Origin: Afipia birgiae 34632
GTDB taxonomy: Bacteria > Pseudomonadota > Alphaproteobacteria > Rhizobiales > Xanthobacteraceae
DNA: 64,000 bases
Assembly: GCF_000308295.2 (NCBI RefSeq)
Contig: NZ_HG326652.1
Location: 1,366,392-1,430,391, forward strand
Direction of reading: 5' to 3'
Shown piece after piece: positions 42,256 through 54,635 of the stretch. A program made the position numbers and the translations under genes. The stretch's first letter is position 1; each line of letters opens with the position of its first letter. The notes beneath the pieces are model-generated. The model had not been told where the DNA came from. It worked only from the letters and a program-made list of their open reading frames with translations, and made no database searches.

Positions 42256-43908
42256 ATGACAGCCTCCCCCGACATCGATATCTCGGCAAAACCCTCCTCC
42301 ACCGACCCGCGGCGTGATGCGCTTGCGCGGCTGACACAGTTCGGCTGGACCGGCGGTATGGCCGTCATCCTGATCGGCCTTGCTTTGTCGTTTTTCCTCG
42401 CCGGCTATTTCGTCATCTACTGGCGCAATGCCGACATGGATTTCATGATCGTCTACAACGCGCTCGTGATGAACGACGGCAAGCCGCAGGCGTTCTTCGA
42501 TCACCCGTCCTACTTCACCATCCTGTCGGTGAAGTGGTGGTTCCAGCTGATGCACACGCTCGGCCTGCTCGATGCATGGAGGCTCTCGTCGATCCCGTCC
42601 GCGCTGAACGTACCCGCATTCGATGCCGCAATGACCAGCGCGGTTCGCGCCGGCCGCGTGGTGGCGTGGCTCACAGCAACGGTCTTCGTGCTCGGCTTCG
42701 CCGCACTCGCCCGGTGCATCTTCCGCGACTGGCGGATGGCGCTGCTTGCCACATTCGCGTTCGCGTTCTCAGGCGGCATCGCGGTTCATATGCGGATTCT
42801 CCGCAGCGAACTGATCGCGGCGGGTCTGTTCACGCTGGCATTGATGCTGCTGATCGCCGTGAGCCGCCGCGCCAGCACATGGCGTCCACTCGCTCTCGCA
42901 GGCGCGGCCGCGCTGTGCGTGCTCGGAATGCAGAACAAGGTTCAGATCATCCTGCTGATCGCAGGACTGCCGTTGATGATGCTGCCGTTCGGCACACCGG
43001 AGAGCACCAGCACAGCGTTCTGGAACAACTCGACTCGGGCATGGATCGCGACGCTCGGTGCAGCCGTTGTCGCGGCTCTGATGCTCAGCCTTGCGTGGCC
43101 GCTGATTGCCGCGGGCCTCGAGCCTGAATCGATCGACATTGCCCAGCTTAACGCGCTGATCGGCGGCATGTACGGGGTGTATCAGGCTGCCCTGCTCTGC
43201 TGGATCGGCGTCGCCATGATCGTCTATGCGGTGATATGGCGGGTCAGCCCCACCGAAACGCTGACGTCGATGTTCGCGGTTGTCGCAGGCGCATCACTCG
43301 GACTGCTGACGCTTTATCTGCAGTATGATCCTCAAAACATCGTCGCCGTAATCAATCCCATCGAGAAAATGCTGGTGTTTGCCGACGCGCCGGTGACCTC
43401 GGCGACCGAAGGCGGCAAGATTCTCGCAGCTCTCAGCCTGCTGCTCGACGGCGTCATTTCCGTGCTCAAGCGGTACACGTTTGTCCTGTTCTCGTCACCG
43501 CGTCCGACCGTGTTCCTGACATGGCTGGTTATTCCCGGCATTGTGTATGCGTGGCTCCGAGGCGAACGGCAGGTCGCGATCCAGGCGACACTTCTGCTGC
43601 TGTCCGCCATCAGCATCGACGCACTCGGCGTACGGCGTGGCCTCAAGGCCGAATACTTCATCCTGACCGATCCACTCATCATTCTGGCCGGCGCACTTTT
43701 GCTGGAAAAGTTGAACGACCTGCGGTGGAGCAAATGGGCCTATCCGGTCGGCGCAGTGCTGATCGTGGCCCACGTCGCCATCAGTCAGGCCGAGCCGGTG
43801 AAGCATGTCATGAAGCGCAGCGGCCCCGAATACATTTGCGAGTGGAACGAGTACTACCAATCGGAATTGCCGATGCCATGGTGCGATAAACCGCCAAAGC
43901 GTCCCTGA
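42256..43908 (+). CDS. polytopic membrane protein, possibly GT-C-like
   Basis: This 550-residue protein has about 11 TM segments (e.g. GMAVILIGLALSFFLAGYFV, LFTLALMLLIAVS, IATLGAAVVAALMLSLAWPL) and a soluble C-terminal end with two cysteines. An acidic periplasmic loop after TM1 (RNADMDFMIVYNALVMNDG, with FFDHPSYFTILSVKWW) is reminiscent of GT-C glycosyltransferases that use lipid-linked sugars. No glycosyltransferase motif is certain. It is monocistronic, between the L,D-transpeptidase and glutathione peroxidase genes. Confidence 0.5.
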   Translation: MTASPDIDISAKPSSTDPRRDALARLTQFGWTGGMAVILIGLALSFFLAGYFVIYWRNADMDFMIVYNALVMNDGKPQAFFDHPSYFTILSVKWWFQLMHTLGLLDAWRLSSIPSALNVPAFDAAMTSAVRAGRVVAWLTATVFVLGFAALARCIFRDWRMALLATFAFAFSGGIAVHMRILRSELIAAGLFTLALMLLIAVSRRASTWRPLALAGAAALCVLGMQNKVQIILLIAGLPLMMLPFGTPESTSTAFWNNSTRAWIATLGAAVVAALMLSLAWPLIAAGLEPESIDIAQLNALIGGMYGVYQAALLCWIGVAMIVYAVIWRVSPTETLTSMFAVVAGASLGLLTLYLQYDPQNIVAVINPIEKMLVFADAPVTSATEGGKILAALSLLLDGVISVLKRYTFVLFSSPRPTVFLTWLVIPGIVYAWLRGERQVAIQATLLLLSAISIDALGVRRGLKAEYFILTDPLIILAGALLLEKLNDLRWSKWAYPVGAVLIVAHVAISQAEPVKHVMKRSGPEYICEWNEYYQSELPMPWCDKPPKRP

Positions 43909-43982
43909 AACTGTCACGGCTTCTTGAAACCTGGCGCGGCGGCAATCCGTTATCTTGAGCGACGGTGTCTCAGGAGCGCATC

Positions 43983-44555
43983 ATGATCGACCGCCGAGGT
44001 GTGATAACGGCCCTTGCGGCTAGCGCAACATTCCCGCTCGCGACGCGATCCGTCTTCGCACAGGCTGCGATGAGCCGGATGACAGCCTACAGCTTTTCAT
44101 TTCAGGGGCTGAAGGGCGGCGACATCCGTCTCGCCGACTTCGCCGGCAAGCCGCTGCTGGTGGTCAACACAGCCTCGCTGTGCGGCTTCACTCCGCAATA
44201 TGCCGGACTGCAGGAGTTGTGGACGCAATATCGCGAACGCGGCCTGACCGTCATCGGCGTTCCCTCGAACGATTTCGGTGCACAGGAGCCTGGCGGCGCC
44301 GGCGACATCACGCATACCGCCGAGCAGACCTATCACGTCAGCTTCCCAATCACGGCCAAGACCTCCGTGAAGGGACCGAATGCCCATCCGTTCTACAAAT
44401 GGGCGGCGGCCGAGCGGCCGGCCGATCTCCCAAGCTGGAATTTCCACAAGTATCTCGTTGGCCGCGACGGCCATATCGCCGACGCGTTTTCCTCCCGCGT
44501 CGAGCCGACCGACACGCGCGTTGTCACGGCAATTGCCCGCGCGCTGACCGTCTGA
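43983..44555 (+). CDS. glutathione peroxidase with Tat-like signal
   Basis: This 190-residue protein starts at ATG 43983 behind AGGAGC; the frame from 43965 is less likely. The N-terminus DRRGVITALAASATFPLATR with a later AxA site resembles a twin-arginine signal. The GPx core has NTASLCGFTPQYAGLQEL (peroxidatic Cys), PSNDFGAQEPGGAGDI (Gln) and SWNFHKYLVGRDG (Trp, Asn). It would reduce peroxides in the periplasm, probably with thioredoxin-like donors. Confidence 0.88.
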   Translation: MIDRRGVITALAASATFPLATRSVFAQAAMSRMTAYSFSFQGLKGGDIRLADFAGKPLLVVNTASLCGFTPQYAGLQELWTQYRERGLTVIGVPSNDFGAQEPGGAGDITHTAEQTYHVSFPITAKTSVKGPNAHPFYKWAAAERPADLPSWNFHKYLVGRDGHIADAFSSRVEPTDTRVVTAIARALTV

Positions 44556-44707
44556 CGGAACCCGTAAGGCGGCTGGATTAACCCTGCCAACGCTCCCCTT
44601 GAAAATCGGTTGGCGCAATAAACAATGTGGGTCTAGGCTCATGGTTGGGGACTACGGCAGCGTCCGCCGGGCCGGACGCGGGGATTTTGCGTTCGGGGGT
44701 ATTTTCC

Positions 44708-45694
44708 ATGCGCATCAAGGCAACTGTCTTCGCCGCCAGCGCCATCTCGGTCTGCGCCTTCACCAGCGTCTGGTCACAGGCACTCATCCCGCAGCGCAGC
44801 GCAGCACCACCACCGGCCAAAGCCGCGGCTCCAACGCCGGCTCCGGCCCCAGCACCAACAACTGCGACCGCCCCGGCTCCAACACCTGCACCGGCGGCTA
44901 TCAAGGCCAATTGCGCAAACCCGAACGCCATCGGCGTGTCGCGCGTGGTGCAAATCGACACCACTGGCGGTCCCGGCTTCGGCTTCGAGCATTTCAAGCA
45001 ACTCGACTTCCTGCGCGACAAGGAAGTGGTGCTGACGTTCGACGACGGACCATGGCCGGTCAACACGCCATCGGTTCTCAAGACGCTCGCCGACGAATGT
45101 ACCAAGGCGATCTTTTTCCCGATCGGCAAGCACGCCACCTACTATCCCGAGATCCTCAAGCATGTCGCAGCGGACGGTCACACCATCGGCGCGCATACGT
45201 GGTCGCATGCCAACCTCAACAACAAGAAGCTGACCGACGACCAGCGCAAGGACGAAATCGAGAAAGGCTTTAGTGCGGTGAAATGGGCACTCGGCGCAGC
45301 GCCGTCACCGCTGTTCCGTTTCCCAGCACTCCAGCATCCGCCTACGATGGTGACCTATCTGGGCGAACGCAACATCTCGATGTGGTCATGCGATCTCGAC
45401 TCGTTCGACTTCAAAGCGCGCACCGCCCAGAAGGTCGTCGATACCGTGATGTCGAAGCTGGACAAGAACGGCAAAGGCATCATCCTGATGCACGACTTTC
45501 AGAAACATACCGCTGAGGCCTTGCCCGAAATCATGAAACGGCTGAAGGCCGGCGGCTACAAGGTCGTGCAGGTGAAGGCGAAGGCGCCGATGCAGACCAT
45601 CGCGAAATACGACGAGGAACTGGTCAAGGACGTGAAGCTGCCGACGGTCAGCGCACGCCCGGTCAACAGCGTGGTTCAAACCATTTCGGAATAG
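44708..45694 (+). CDS. secreted polysaccharide deacetylase (NodB homology)
   Basis: This 328-residue protein starts at ATG 44708 with a signal peptide (MRIKATVFAASAISVCAFTS). A Pro/Ala-rich linker (PAPTPAPAPAPTTATAPAPT) is followed by the NodB domain. TFDDGPWPVNTPSVL holds the catalytic Asp and metal Asp, GAHTWSHANLNNKK the two metal His, and GIILMHDFQKHTAE the late His. It removes N- or O-acetyl groups from polysaccharide or peptidoglycan. The upstream frame from 44627 is not used. Confidence 0.9.
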   Translation: MRIKATVFAASAISVCAFTSVWSQALIPQRSAAPPPAKAAAPTPAPAPAPTTATAPAPTPAPAAIKANCANPNAIGVSRVVQIDTTGGPGFGFEHFKQLDFLRDKEVVLTFDDGPWPVNTPSVLKTLADECTKAIFFPIGKHATYYPEILKHVAADGHTIGAHTWSHANLNNKKLTDDQRKDEIEKGFSAVKWALGAAPSPLFRFPALQHPPTMVTYLGERNISMWSCDLDSFDFKARTAQKVVDTVMSKLDKNGKGIILMHDFQKHTAEALPEIMKRLKAGGYKVVQVKAKAPMQTIAKYDEELVKDVKLPTVSARPVNSVVQTISE

Positions 45695-45725
45695 CCGAAA
45701 ACGCATACTTGCGGCTTTCCCGGAA

Positions 45726-46295
45726 ATGGCTAAACCGCACCTTATGCGTATCGAAGGCTATGTGATTGTCTCCGCTGACGGCATGCTCGCGGACGCCAGC
45801 GGTATCATGCCGCCGGAACTGAAGTTCGAGGCCGATCAGAGATTTTTCGAATCCGCGCTCGATGCGGCGGACCTGATCGTGCATGGGCGAAATTCTTTCG
45901 AGGATCAGCCGCGCTCGCCCGAGCGCACGCGCATCGTTCTGACCCGGACCATTCCCGCCCTTGCCCGCGATCCCGCCAATCCCAAGGCGACGTTGTGGAA
46001 TCCCGCGGGCGCGTCGTTTGAGGACGCCTGCCGTGAGAGCGGCGTGACGACCGGAACCGCGGCGATCATCGGCGGTCCCGTCGTATTCGAGATGTTCATG
46101 GACCGCTTCGACACATTCTGGCTGTCGCAGGCGCACAACCTGACCATCCCCGGCGGAATGGGCGGATTTCTCGAAGTGCCCCAGCGCATGCCACAGGAGG
46201 TTCTAGCCGCCCATGATCTCAAGGCGGTGGAAACGCGCGTACTCGACGCGGAACGTCGCGTCGATGTCACCGCGTGGCGGCGAACTGGATATTAG
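45726..46295 (+). CDS. RibD C-terminal/dihydrofolate-reductase-like protein
   Basis: This 189-residue protein has the DHFR/RibD-C fold: IEGYVIVSADGMLADASG at the N-terminus, ADLIVHGRNSFEDQP (nucleotide site), and GTAAIIGGPVVFEMFMDRFD. Such proteins are NADPH-dependent reductases of uncertain substrate. It overlaps the stop of the convergent doxX-like gene by 4 bp. Confidence 0.8.
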   Translation: MAKPHLMRIEGYVIVSADGMLADASGIMPPELKFEADQRFFESALDAADLIVHGRNSFEDQPRSPERTRIVLTRTIPALARDPANPKATLWNPAGASFEDACRESGVTTGTAAIIGGPVVFEMFMDRFDTFWLSQAHNLTIPGGMGGFLEVPQRMPQEVLAAHDLKAVETRVLDAERRVDVTAWRRTGY

Positions 46296-46747
46296 ACGTC
46301 GGTGTAGCGGCTGCTGTTTTCCATCGCTACCGGACGCGGATAACCTGCGATCACCAGCAGCCCTCCGATCAGCGACAGGTTCTTCAGCGCATGGATCATG
46401 TTGTTGATCCGGTCCGCGCCGGTCATGTCCCAGAAATTGTGGAAGTAGAACGTCGTCACCGCGACGAACAACACCAGCAGCCATGCGAAGAACCGCGTGC
46501 CGAAATTCAACGCAATGAACAGGCCGGCGCCAACTTCCAGCGCGCCAGCCAGAATCGCCAGCATCTGCGCGGTCGGCATCCCCGTGAAGCCCTCAAGCTG
46601 GGACGTGTATTGCGTCAGCATCGCCGGAAGGACGACCTTCTCGGTGATCGCCTGCGTGGTAGATGCGATATCGAATAGCTTGGAGGCCCCGGAAAACACA
46701 AACAGGACGACGAACAGAATACGTCCAACTGTGACTATGGCTGGCAT
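46292..46747 (-). CDS. DoxX-family membrane protein
   Basis: This 151-residue protein starts at ATG 46747 with four TM segments (GRILFVVLFVFSGASKLFD, MLAILAGALEVGAGLFIALN, FFAWLLVLFVAVTTFYFHNF, LSLIGGLLVIAGYPRPV). The spacing and the HNFW motif of DoxX/DoxD proteins are present. Some members partner with oxidoreductases at the membrane; no such partner is adjacent. It lies downstream of and convergent with the RibD-like gene. Confidence 0.82.
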   Translation of the reverse strand: MPAIVTVGRILFVVLFVFSGASKLFDIASTTQAITEKVVLPAMLTQYTSQLEGFTGMPTAQMLAILAGALEVGAGLFIALNFGTRFFAWLLVLFVAVTTFYFHNFWDMTGADRINNMIHALKNLSLIGGLLVIAGYPRPVAMENSSRYTDV

Positions 46748-46798
46748 TTTTGTCGGCCCCACTGAAATCCCGCGAACGGGACTATACAGGAGTTACCG

Positions 46799-49108
<2,310 letters not shown>

Positions 49109-49193
49109 ACCCACTCCCGATATTCTCTTTAGCCCCGTCTTTCGACGAGTGCTGTTTAGTCCCGTCTTGCGACGGTTATGCGATTCAGCTCTG

Positions 49194-49263
49194 GTGTCCT
49201 GAATCCGAAGTTCGCTTCAATTCGCAGCACGTTCCATAGCGAACTTCGGATTCAAAAGGACAC
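49194..49263. repeat. long hairpin A between maeB and aspS
   Basis: Arms GTGTCCT-GAATCCGAAGTTCGCT (49194-49216) pair with AGCGAACTTCGGATTC-AAA-AGGACAC (49238-49263). The 16-bp inner stem is perfect and the outer 7 bp pair after a 3-nt bulge. It is the first of three adjacent inverted repeats in an otherwise geneless 240-bp gap. Confidence 0.7.
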
Positions 49264-49283
49264 TAGAAATTATAATTCTAGTG
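49261..49283. repeat. hairpin B, AT-rich palindrome
   Basis: CACTAGAA-ATTATAA-TTCTAGTG is an 8-bp perfect stem sharing its first 3 bases with hairpin A and its last 3 with hairpin C. It is strikingly AT-rich in a GC-rich region. Confidence 0.6.
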
Positions 49284-49351
49284 TGGTCTCGGTTCGCAAG
49301 TCCGCAAAAGAGCGTGCTGCAGGAATCACGCGGACTTGCGAACCACCACAC
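49281..49351. repeat. hairpin C, second copy of the GGTTCGCAAGTCCGC palindrome
   Basis: GTGTGGT-N3-GGTTCGCAAGTCCGC (49281-49305) pairs with GCGGACTTGCGAACC-ACCACAC (49330-49351). The 15-bp inner stem and the GCTGCAGGAAT loop are shared with the repeat at 35930-35984. It ends on the aspS stop codon (minus strand) and could terminate aspS. Confidence 0.75.
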
Positions 49352-51117
49352 TAGGGCAGATTGAGCCTGATGTGCAGCTCGCGCAACTGCTTGAGCGCGA
49401 CTTCCGATGGCGCGCCCATGAGCAAATCTTCAGCACGCTGGTTCATCGGGAAGAGCGAGATTTCGCGCAGGTTGTTCGTACCGCAAAGCAACATGGCGAT
49501 ACGATCGACGCCAGCAGCCATGCCGCCGTGCGGCGGCGCGCCGTACTGGAACGCGCGATACATGCCGCCGAAACGCTCAATGACCGTTTCCTCGCCATAG
49601 CCCGCGATTTCGAACGCCTTCACCATCGCGTCGGGGCGATGGTTGCGGATGCCGCCGGACGCGATCTCATAGCCATTGCAGGCAATGTCGTACTGGAACG
49701 CATTGATCGTGAGTGGATCCTGCGTCTGCAACGCTTCCATGCCACCCTGCGGCATCGAGAACGGGTTGTGCGAGAAGTCGACCTTCTTGTCTTCCTCGTT
49801 GTACTCGTACATCGGGAAGTCGACGATCCATGCAAGTTCGAACCGATCCTTGTCGATCAGGTTCAGCTCTTCGCCGAGCTTGGTGCGTGCGAGGCCTGCG
49901 AACTTCCAGAACTTCGAAGGATCGCCAGCGACGAAGAATGCGGCATCGCCTTCCTTGAGACCAAGCTGTTCGCGGATCGCAGCGGTGCGCTCGGGTCCGA
50001 TGTTGTTGGCCAGCGGGCCTGCGCCCTCGCCGCCTTCGCGCCACATGATGTAGCCGAGGCCCGGCTGGCCTTCGCCCTGCGCCCACGAATTCATGCGGTC
50101 GCAGAATGCGCGTGAACCGCCGCCCGGTCCGGGGATCGCCCAGACCTGGTTGGTCGCGTCTTCCAGCATGCGCGCGAACACCTTGAAGCCCGAGCCGCGG
50201 AAATGCTCCGACACGTCCTGCATCACCAGCGGATTGCGAAGGTCAGGCTTGTCGCTGCCGTACTTGCGAAGCGCTTCAGCAAACGGAATACGCGGCCACT
50301 TCTTGGTAACCGGCTTGCCCTTGGCGAAATCCTCGAACACGCCGGTGATCACTGGCTCCATTGCTGCGAACACATCGTCCTGCGTAACGAAGCTCATCTC
50401 GAGGTCGAGCTGGTAGAACTCGCCCGGCAGACGATCGGCGCGCGGGTCCTCGTCGCGGAAACATGGAGCGATCTGGAAGTAACGGTCGAAGCCCGACATC
50501 ATCAACAGTTGCTTGTACTGCTGCGGCGCCTGCGGCAGCGCGTAGAACTTGCCGGGATGGATACGCGACGGCACGAGGAAGTCGCGCGCGCCTTCCGGCG
50601 ACGATGCGGTAAGGATCGGGGTCTGGAATTCGAAGAAGCCCGCCTTCTTCATCCGCGCGCGCATCGAGTCGACGATGGCGCCGCGCGTCATGATGTTCTG
50701 GTGCAGCTTCTCGCGGCGCAGATCGAGGAAGCGATACTTGAGCCGGATTTCCTCAGGATATTCCTGATCGCCGAACACCGGCATCGGCAGTTCGCCCGCC
50801 TCGCCCAACACTTCGATGTCGGCGATGAACAGTTCGACCGTGCCGGTCGGCAAATCGGGGTTGTCGGTGCCCTCAGGGCGGCGGCGCACCTTGCCGTCGA
50901 TCTTCACCACCCACTCTGCGCGCAGCTTTTCGGCCAGGCCGAACGCCTTCGAATCCGGATCGACCACGCATTGCGTCATTCCGTAATGATCCCGCAGGTC
51001 GATGAACAGCAGTCCACCGTGGTCGCGGATGCGGTGGCACCAGCCGGACAGCCGTACCTCCTGACCAATGTCGGAATCGCGGAGGGCGCCGCAGGTGTGG
51101 GAACGATAGCGATGCAT
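49351..51117 (-). CDS. aspS: aspartyl-tRNA synthetase
   Basis: This 588-residue class II synthetase charges tRNA-Asp, or both tRNA-Asp and tRNA-Asn if non-discriminating. The start [20 protein letters not shown] at 51117 is the conserved N-terminus. An OB-fold anticodon domain covers residues about 1-110. Then come motif 2 ([20 protein letters not shown]), the bacterial GAD insertion (about 290-410), and motif 3 ([20 protein letters not shown]). The gene is monocistronic with the hairpin cluster at its 3' end. Confidence 0.95.
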   Translation of the reverse strand: MHRYRSHTCGALRDSDIGQEVRLSGWCHRIRDHGGLLFIDLRDHYGMTQCVVDPDSKAFGLAEKLRAEWVVKIDGKVRRRPEGTDNPDLPTGTVELFIADIEVLGEAGELPMPVFGDQEYPEEIRLKYRFLDLRREKLHQNIMTRGAIVDSMRARMKKAGFFEFQTPILTASSPEGARDFLVPSRIHPGKFYALPQAPQQYKQLLMMSGFDRYFQIAPCFRDEDPRADRLPGEFYQLDLEMSFVTQDDVFAAMEPVITGVFEDFAKGKPVTKKWPRIPFAEALRKYGSDKPDLRNPLVMQDVSEHFRGSGFKVFARMLEDATNQVWAIPGPGGGSRAFCDRMNSWAQGEGQPGLGYIMWREGGEGAGPLANNIGPERTAAIREQLGLKEGDAAFFVAGDPSKFWKFAGLARTKLGEELNLIDKDRFELAWIVDFPMYEYNEEDKKVDFSHNPFSMPQGGMEALQTQDPLTINAFQYDIACNGYEIASGGIRNHRPDAMVKAFEIAGYGEETVIERFGGMYRAFQYGAPPHGGMAAGVDRIAMLLCGTNNLREISLFPMNQRAEDLLMGAPSEVALKQLRELHIRLNLP

Positions 51118-51297
51118 GGAAATCCTGGAAAACGGCGTCAGAGACAAGAATCAGGGGATATCAGCGCATGAATGCGCGCGCAGGGTTTACCCGAGCGGAG
51201 GGAACGCGGCAACCGGATGGTGCCGTTTACCCTCCCGTATGGCGGGAAAAAGCTTAATAAAAACAATGCGCCCGCTGCGGGACGTGCAGACCGGCGA

Positions 51298-52155
51298 TTA
51301 ACTGTCGCGAGCCTCGCGCTGCCCCTGCTGGATCACAATGGTTGGCACCCCAAAGGTGCCGGTCCGGACCGTGAAGACCCGGGTACCCGGTTTACGCCCC
51401 TCGCGGGGTTCGGAGACGTCGAGACCAGCCTGCTGAAGCCGGGCCCGCGTGGCCTCGATGTCGGCGACACGCCACGAAACCCCGAAAATCTTGTCCGGGC
51501 CGTCCCCTCTGCCGTCCTTGATGCGATGGATGACCTCGAAGACCAGAGCGCCCGTTCTGAAGAACAGGAAACGCGTTCCCAGCGCGGCAATGGTCCGGTC
51601 CAGCTTCATGTCGAGGCCGAGCCGCGCGCCGTACAGCGCCGCGGTGCGCTCCGGATCTGGCGTTGCGATCACGAGATGATCGAGCAACGTGACCGAAACA
51701 GAGGCCGTTTCGGCTGAACGCGCCAGCCGTTCCGCACGCTCAAGAAAGAACAACCGGATACCGTGGGTGGACTCGGCCGACGCGCGCGTGCGTTTCCAAG
51801 TCAGCGTGCGGCCCGATGCGAGATCCTTGCTCGCACCATCGCTGATGTCCTCCGGCGCCAGGCCGAGCCGCGCGAGGCGGTGATGCGCCTTTGCGATGTC
51901 ATCGACGCTGAAAGCCAGACTCGCGAGCCCCTCGCCCTGCCTGTCGAGCGCCGCACGAACGCGATCCGCGGCGGCGCCCTCGCCAGCAGGCGCCATCAAT
52001 TCGAGCGACGTGTTGTCGAGCACGAAAATCGCGGTGGCCGCTCCGTCGCTTTGCGCGCGCCATGCCGGCGCGCGTCCAAGCAGCGTCTGGTAGCCGGCGA
52101 CACCGGCTTCGATGTCGCGAACCAGAACGACGGCGTGATCAAGTCCAGTAATCAT
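51298..52155 (-). CDS. two-domain VOC-family protein
   Basis: This 285-residue protein has two tandem glyoxalase-like halves: ITGLDHAVVLVRDIEAGVAG at residue 1 and VTLLDHLVIATPDPERTAAL at about 152. The first half keeps the pattern of metal ligand His/Glu (DHAVVLV, TSLELMAP). It resembles Glyoxalase_3-type rhizobial proteins of unknown substrate. It reads toward the 5' end of aspS with 180 bp between. Confidence 0.82.
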   Translation of the reverse strand: MITGLDHAVVLVRDIEAGVAGYQTLLGRAPAWRAQSDGAATAIFVLDNTSLELMAPAGEGAAADRVRAALDRQGEGLASLAFSVDDIAKAHHRLARLGLAPEDISDGASKDLASGRTLTWKRTRASAESTHGIRLFFLERAERLARSAETASVSVTLLDHLVIATPDPERTAALYGARLGLDMKLDRTIAALGTRFLFFRTGALVFEVIHRIKDGRGDGPDKIFGVSWRVADIEATRARLQQAGLDVSEPREGRKPGTRVFTVRTGTFGVPTIVIQQGQREARDS

Positions 52156-52264
52156 GATGGTGAAGCTCGCATGTGAAGCCGCACCTAATCATGCCGGAGG
52201 ATGCAATGCAGCTCCTTTGCCGCAACGCATGCCTCCCTTGATTTCACCTTGCGAAATGCTTGCC

Positions 52265-52531
52265 TCAACGATCCTGCCGACAGCGCCACTCCCGCTTGCC
52301 TTTCGCCTTGATGCTCTCATCGGCGCGGCAGGCATCGGAGAGGTCGATATCGTGAAACGTTCGGGATTTTACGCCGAGATTGATCGTCGCATTGAGATTG
52401 ACGTGAGGCCGCATTGGAATGCGCGTGCCGGTGTTGACGTTCAGGGTGTTGGCCAGGGCCATAGCGGGAACCAGCGACGCGATCAGGAGGCCTACAACTC
52501 CCGCACCGACGAAGCGTTTGTTTCCGGCCAT
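52265..52531 (-). CDS. small secreted hypothetical protein
   Basis: This 88-residue protein has a signal peptide (AGNKRFVGAGVVGLLIASLV, cut near ALA). The short mature part is rich in N/T/R (NTLNVNTGTRIPMRPHVNLN) with two cysteines (DACRADES, WRCRQ). GGGAG lies before the ATG. No family is recognised. Confidence 0.55.
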   Translation of the reverse strand: MAGNKRFVGAGVVGLLIASLVPAMALANTLNVNTGTRIPMRPHVNLNATINLGVKSRTFHDIDLSDACRADESIKAKGKREWRCRQDR

Positions 52532-52700
52532 AGCAGTCGCTCCCTAAAAATAGTGCATTGCGGCAATGACCTATTGGTCGTACGGCGTGCGTCTCCGGTT
52601 CAGCGGTGGATAAACGATGTCCCCGGCCATGACGTATGGGCTTGCCCGATCAGTCGATTTTCGCATGGAAAATTCCGTTCAACGCGTCCATAACCCCCGC

Positions 52701-53849
52701 ATGGAAATGATCACCACGACCGACGAACTCGCAGCAGTCTGCAATCGCCTCGCCAAACACCGCGTTATCACTGTCGATACCGAGTTTTTGCGCGAAACCA
52801 CCTACTATCCCCTGCTCTGCGTCGTGCAGATGGCCAGTGCGGATGAGGCTGTCGTTATCGACACCCTCGCGAAGGGCATCGACCTCAAGCCGTTCTTTGA
52901 CCTGATGGCCAACGAGAACGTGCTGAAGGTGTTCCATGCCGCTCGGCAGGACATCGAGATCATTTTTCACCGCGCCGGCATTATCCCGCATCCGGTGTTC
53001 GACACCCAGGTCGCAGCCATGGTTCTCGGCTATGGCGATTCAATCGCCTACGATCAGTTGGTCGAGCGCATCACCGGGCACCGTCCCGACAAGACCCATC
53101 GCTTTACCGACTGGTCGAACCGTCCGCTGACGCAGGACCAGATCACCTACGCCCTCGCCGATGTCACGCATCTGCGTGACGTGTTCGCAGCGCTCGACGC
53201 CGACCTCAATAAGCGCGGCCGCAGCGAATGGGTCAGCGAGGAAATGGAAATCCTCACCTCACCGAAGACATACGACTTCCATCCCGAGCGCGCCTGGGAG
53301 CGGCTCAAAACCCGCGTCCGCAAGCCGAAAGAACTGGCGGTGCTGATGGAAGTTGCGGCGTGGCGCGAACAGGAAGCGCAAAGCCGCGATGTGCCTCGCT
53401 CGCGCATATTGAAAGATGACGCCATCGGCGACATCGCCACCCATGCGCCCACCAGCCTTGAACGGCTCGCCGGTCTGCGCTCGCTGCCGAAGGGTTTCGA
53501 CAAGTCGAAATGGGGACAGGACATCGTCGCCGCGGTGAAGCGCGGGACTGCACGCGACCTGTCGACGTTGCCCAAGCTCGACAAGCCGCGCGGCAACGCC
53601 AACGGAGCCGCAACCGTTGAACTGCTGAAGGTGTTGCTGCGGATGACCTCGGAGCGGCACGCCGTAGCCAGCAAGGTGATCGCGACCGTGGACGACCTTG
53701 AGCAGATCGCCGCCGACGACAACGCCGATGTCGGCGCATTGCACGGTTGGCGCCGTGAACTGTTTGGTGAGGCTGCACTGGCCTTGAAGAAAGGCCGCCT
53801 TGCGCTGGCGATCGACAAAGGCCGCGTGGTGCGGGTCGATCGGGAGTAA
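52701..53849 (+). CDS. rnd: ribonuclease D
   Basis: This 382-residue 3'-5' exoribonuclease takes part in tRNA 3'-end maturation. The start [20 protein letters not shown] (52701) is chosen over 52617 and 52665 by family fit. DEDD motifs are [13 protein letters not shown] (D, E), [13 protein letters not shown] (D) and [13 protein letters not shown] (Y, D). One or two HRDC domains occupy residues about 205-375 ([20 protein letters not shown]). It is monocistronic. A repeat lies 20 bp after the stop. Confidence 0.93.
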   Translation: MEMITTTDELAAVCNRLAKHRVITVDTEFLRETTYYPLLCVVQMASADEAVVIDTLAKGIDLKPFFDLMANENVLKVFHAARQDIEIIFHRAGIIPHPVFDTQVAAMVLGYGDSIAYDQLVERITGHRPDKTHRFTDWSNRPLTQDQITYALADVTHLRDVFAALDADLNKRGRSEWVSEEMEILTSPKTYDFHPERAWERLKTRVRKPKELAVLMEVAAWREQEAQSRDVPRSRILKDDAIGDIATHAPTSLERLAGLRSLPKGFDKSKWGQDIVAAVKRGTARDLSTLPKLDKPRGNANGAATVELLKVLLRMTSERHAVASKVIATVDDLEQIAADDNADVGALHGWRRELFGEAALALKKGRLALAIDKGRVVRVDRE

Positions 53850-53867
53850 GAGCTTCCGACACCTTTC

Positions 53868-53940
53868 TCCGCTCATTCCCGCGTAACCGGGAATCCAGCT
53901 CCTTGCTCTGGGTCCCCGCTTTCGCGGGGACGAACGGATG
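53868..53940. repeat. dispersed repeat with ATTCCCGCG...CGGGAAT and CCCCGC...GCGGGG arms
   Basis: CATTCCCGCGTAACCGGGAATCC and GTCCCCGCTTTCGCGGGGAC are two adjacent small hairpins. The sequence type is a common interspersed element in these genomes; a partial relative (CGAAGGCGGGGATGAG) occurs near 13570. It lies between the convergent rnd and alkB genes. Confidence 0.6.
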
Positions 53941-53971
53941 AAAGCCTTACCGTGCTCCCTACGAAAGCGCG

Positions 53972-54619
53972 TCAGCGCGTCTTCCTAAAAGTCAGATTGA
54001 TACGCTGGGCGCCGAGCAGCGGATGCTCGCCATCCGCCAGCGGCATCACGCCGTGATAGGCCAGCCGCGACGGCCCGCCCCATGCCACGACATCGCCATG
54101 CACCAGCCGGTAGCGTGCTGTCTTATCACTCCGGTTCAGACCGCCGAACAGGAACGTGGCAACCAGTCCCAATGACACCGAAACAATCGGCGCATTGAAA
54201 TCCAGTTCATCCTTGTCCTGATGCAGCGAGAGCTTGGCGCCCGGATCGTAGCGATTGATGAGACAGGCGTCGGGACGAAAATCGGCGAAGCCCGCCCTGG
54301 CGGCGGCGCGCAAAGCCAGATCCGCAAACACAGCCGGCATCTGTGGCCATGGGTTTCCGCTGTCCGGATCGATGGCATCATAACGATAGCCGGTGCGATC
54401 GCTGACCCAGCCGACCCTGCCGCAATTGGTCATGGCCACCGACATTCTGTGGTCGCCGGGCGTAATGAGATGACGAAACGGCGCACGGTTGATGATGGCG
54501 TTCACTGATTCAATTAACGGCGTTTCAATCGGCCGCGCGAATCCCGCCAGCAGCATCGCGCCCGGCGCGAGTTGAATGTCGCGCGGTTCGCCTTCTACAG
54601 CATCGAACAGATCCATCAT
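53972..54619 (-). CDS. alkB: AlkB-like 2-oxoglutarate/Fe(II) dioxygenase
   Basis: This 215-residue DNA/RNA demethylase removes methyl groups from 1-methyladenine and 3-methylcytosine. The Fe(II) ligands are HQD in KLSLHQDKDELDF and the late His in LAYHGVMPL. The 2OG-binding arginines are in QRINLTFRKTR. The nucleotide-recognition lid (MSVAMTNCGRVGWVSDRTGY) is present. It lies downstream of a second 2OG oxygenase gene; the two may form a repair operon. Confidence 0.92.
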   Translation of the reverse strand: MMDLFDAVEGEPRDIQLAPGAMLLAGFARPIETPLIESVNAIINRAPFRHLITPGDHRMSVAMTNCGRVGWVSDRTGYRYDAIDPDSGNPWPQMPAVFADLALRAAARAGFADFRPDACLINRYDPGAKLSLHQDKDELDFNAPIVSVSLGLVATFLFGGLNRSDKTARYRLVHGDVVAWGGPSRLAYHGVMPLADGEHPLLGAQRINLTFRKTR

Positions 54620-54635
54620 CTACGATTCTTGGTTA

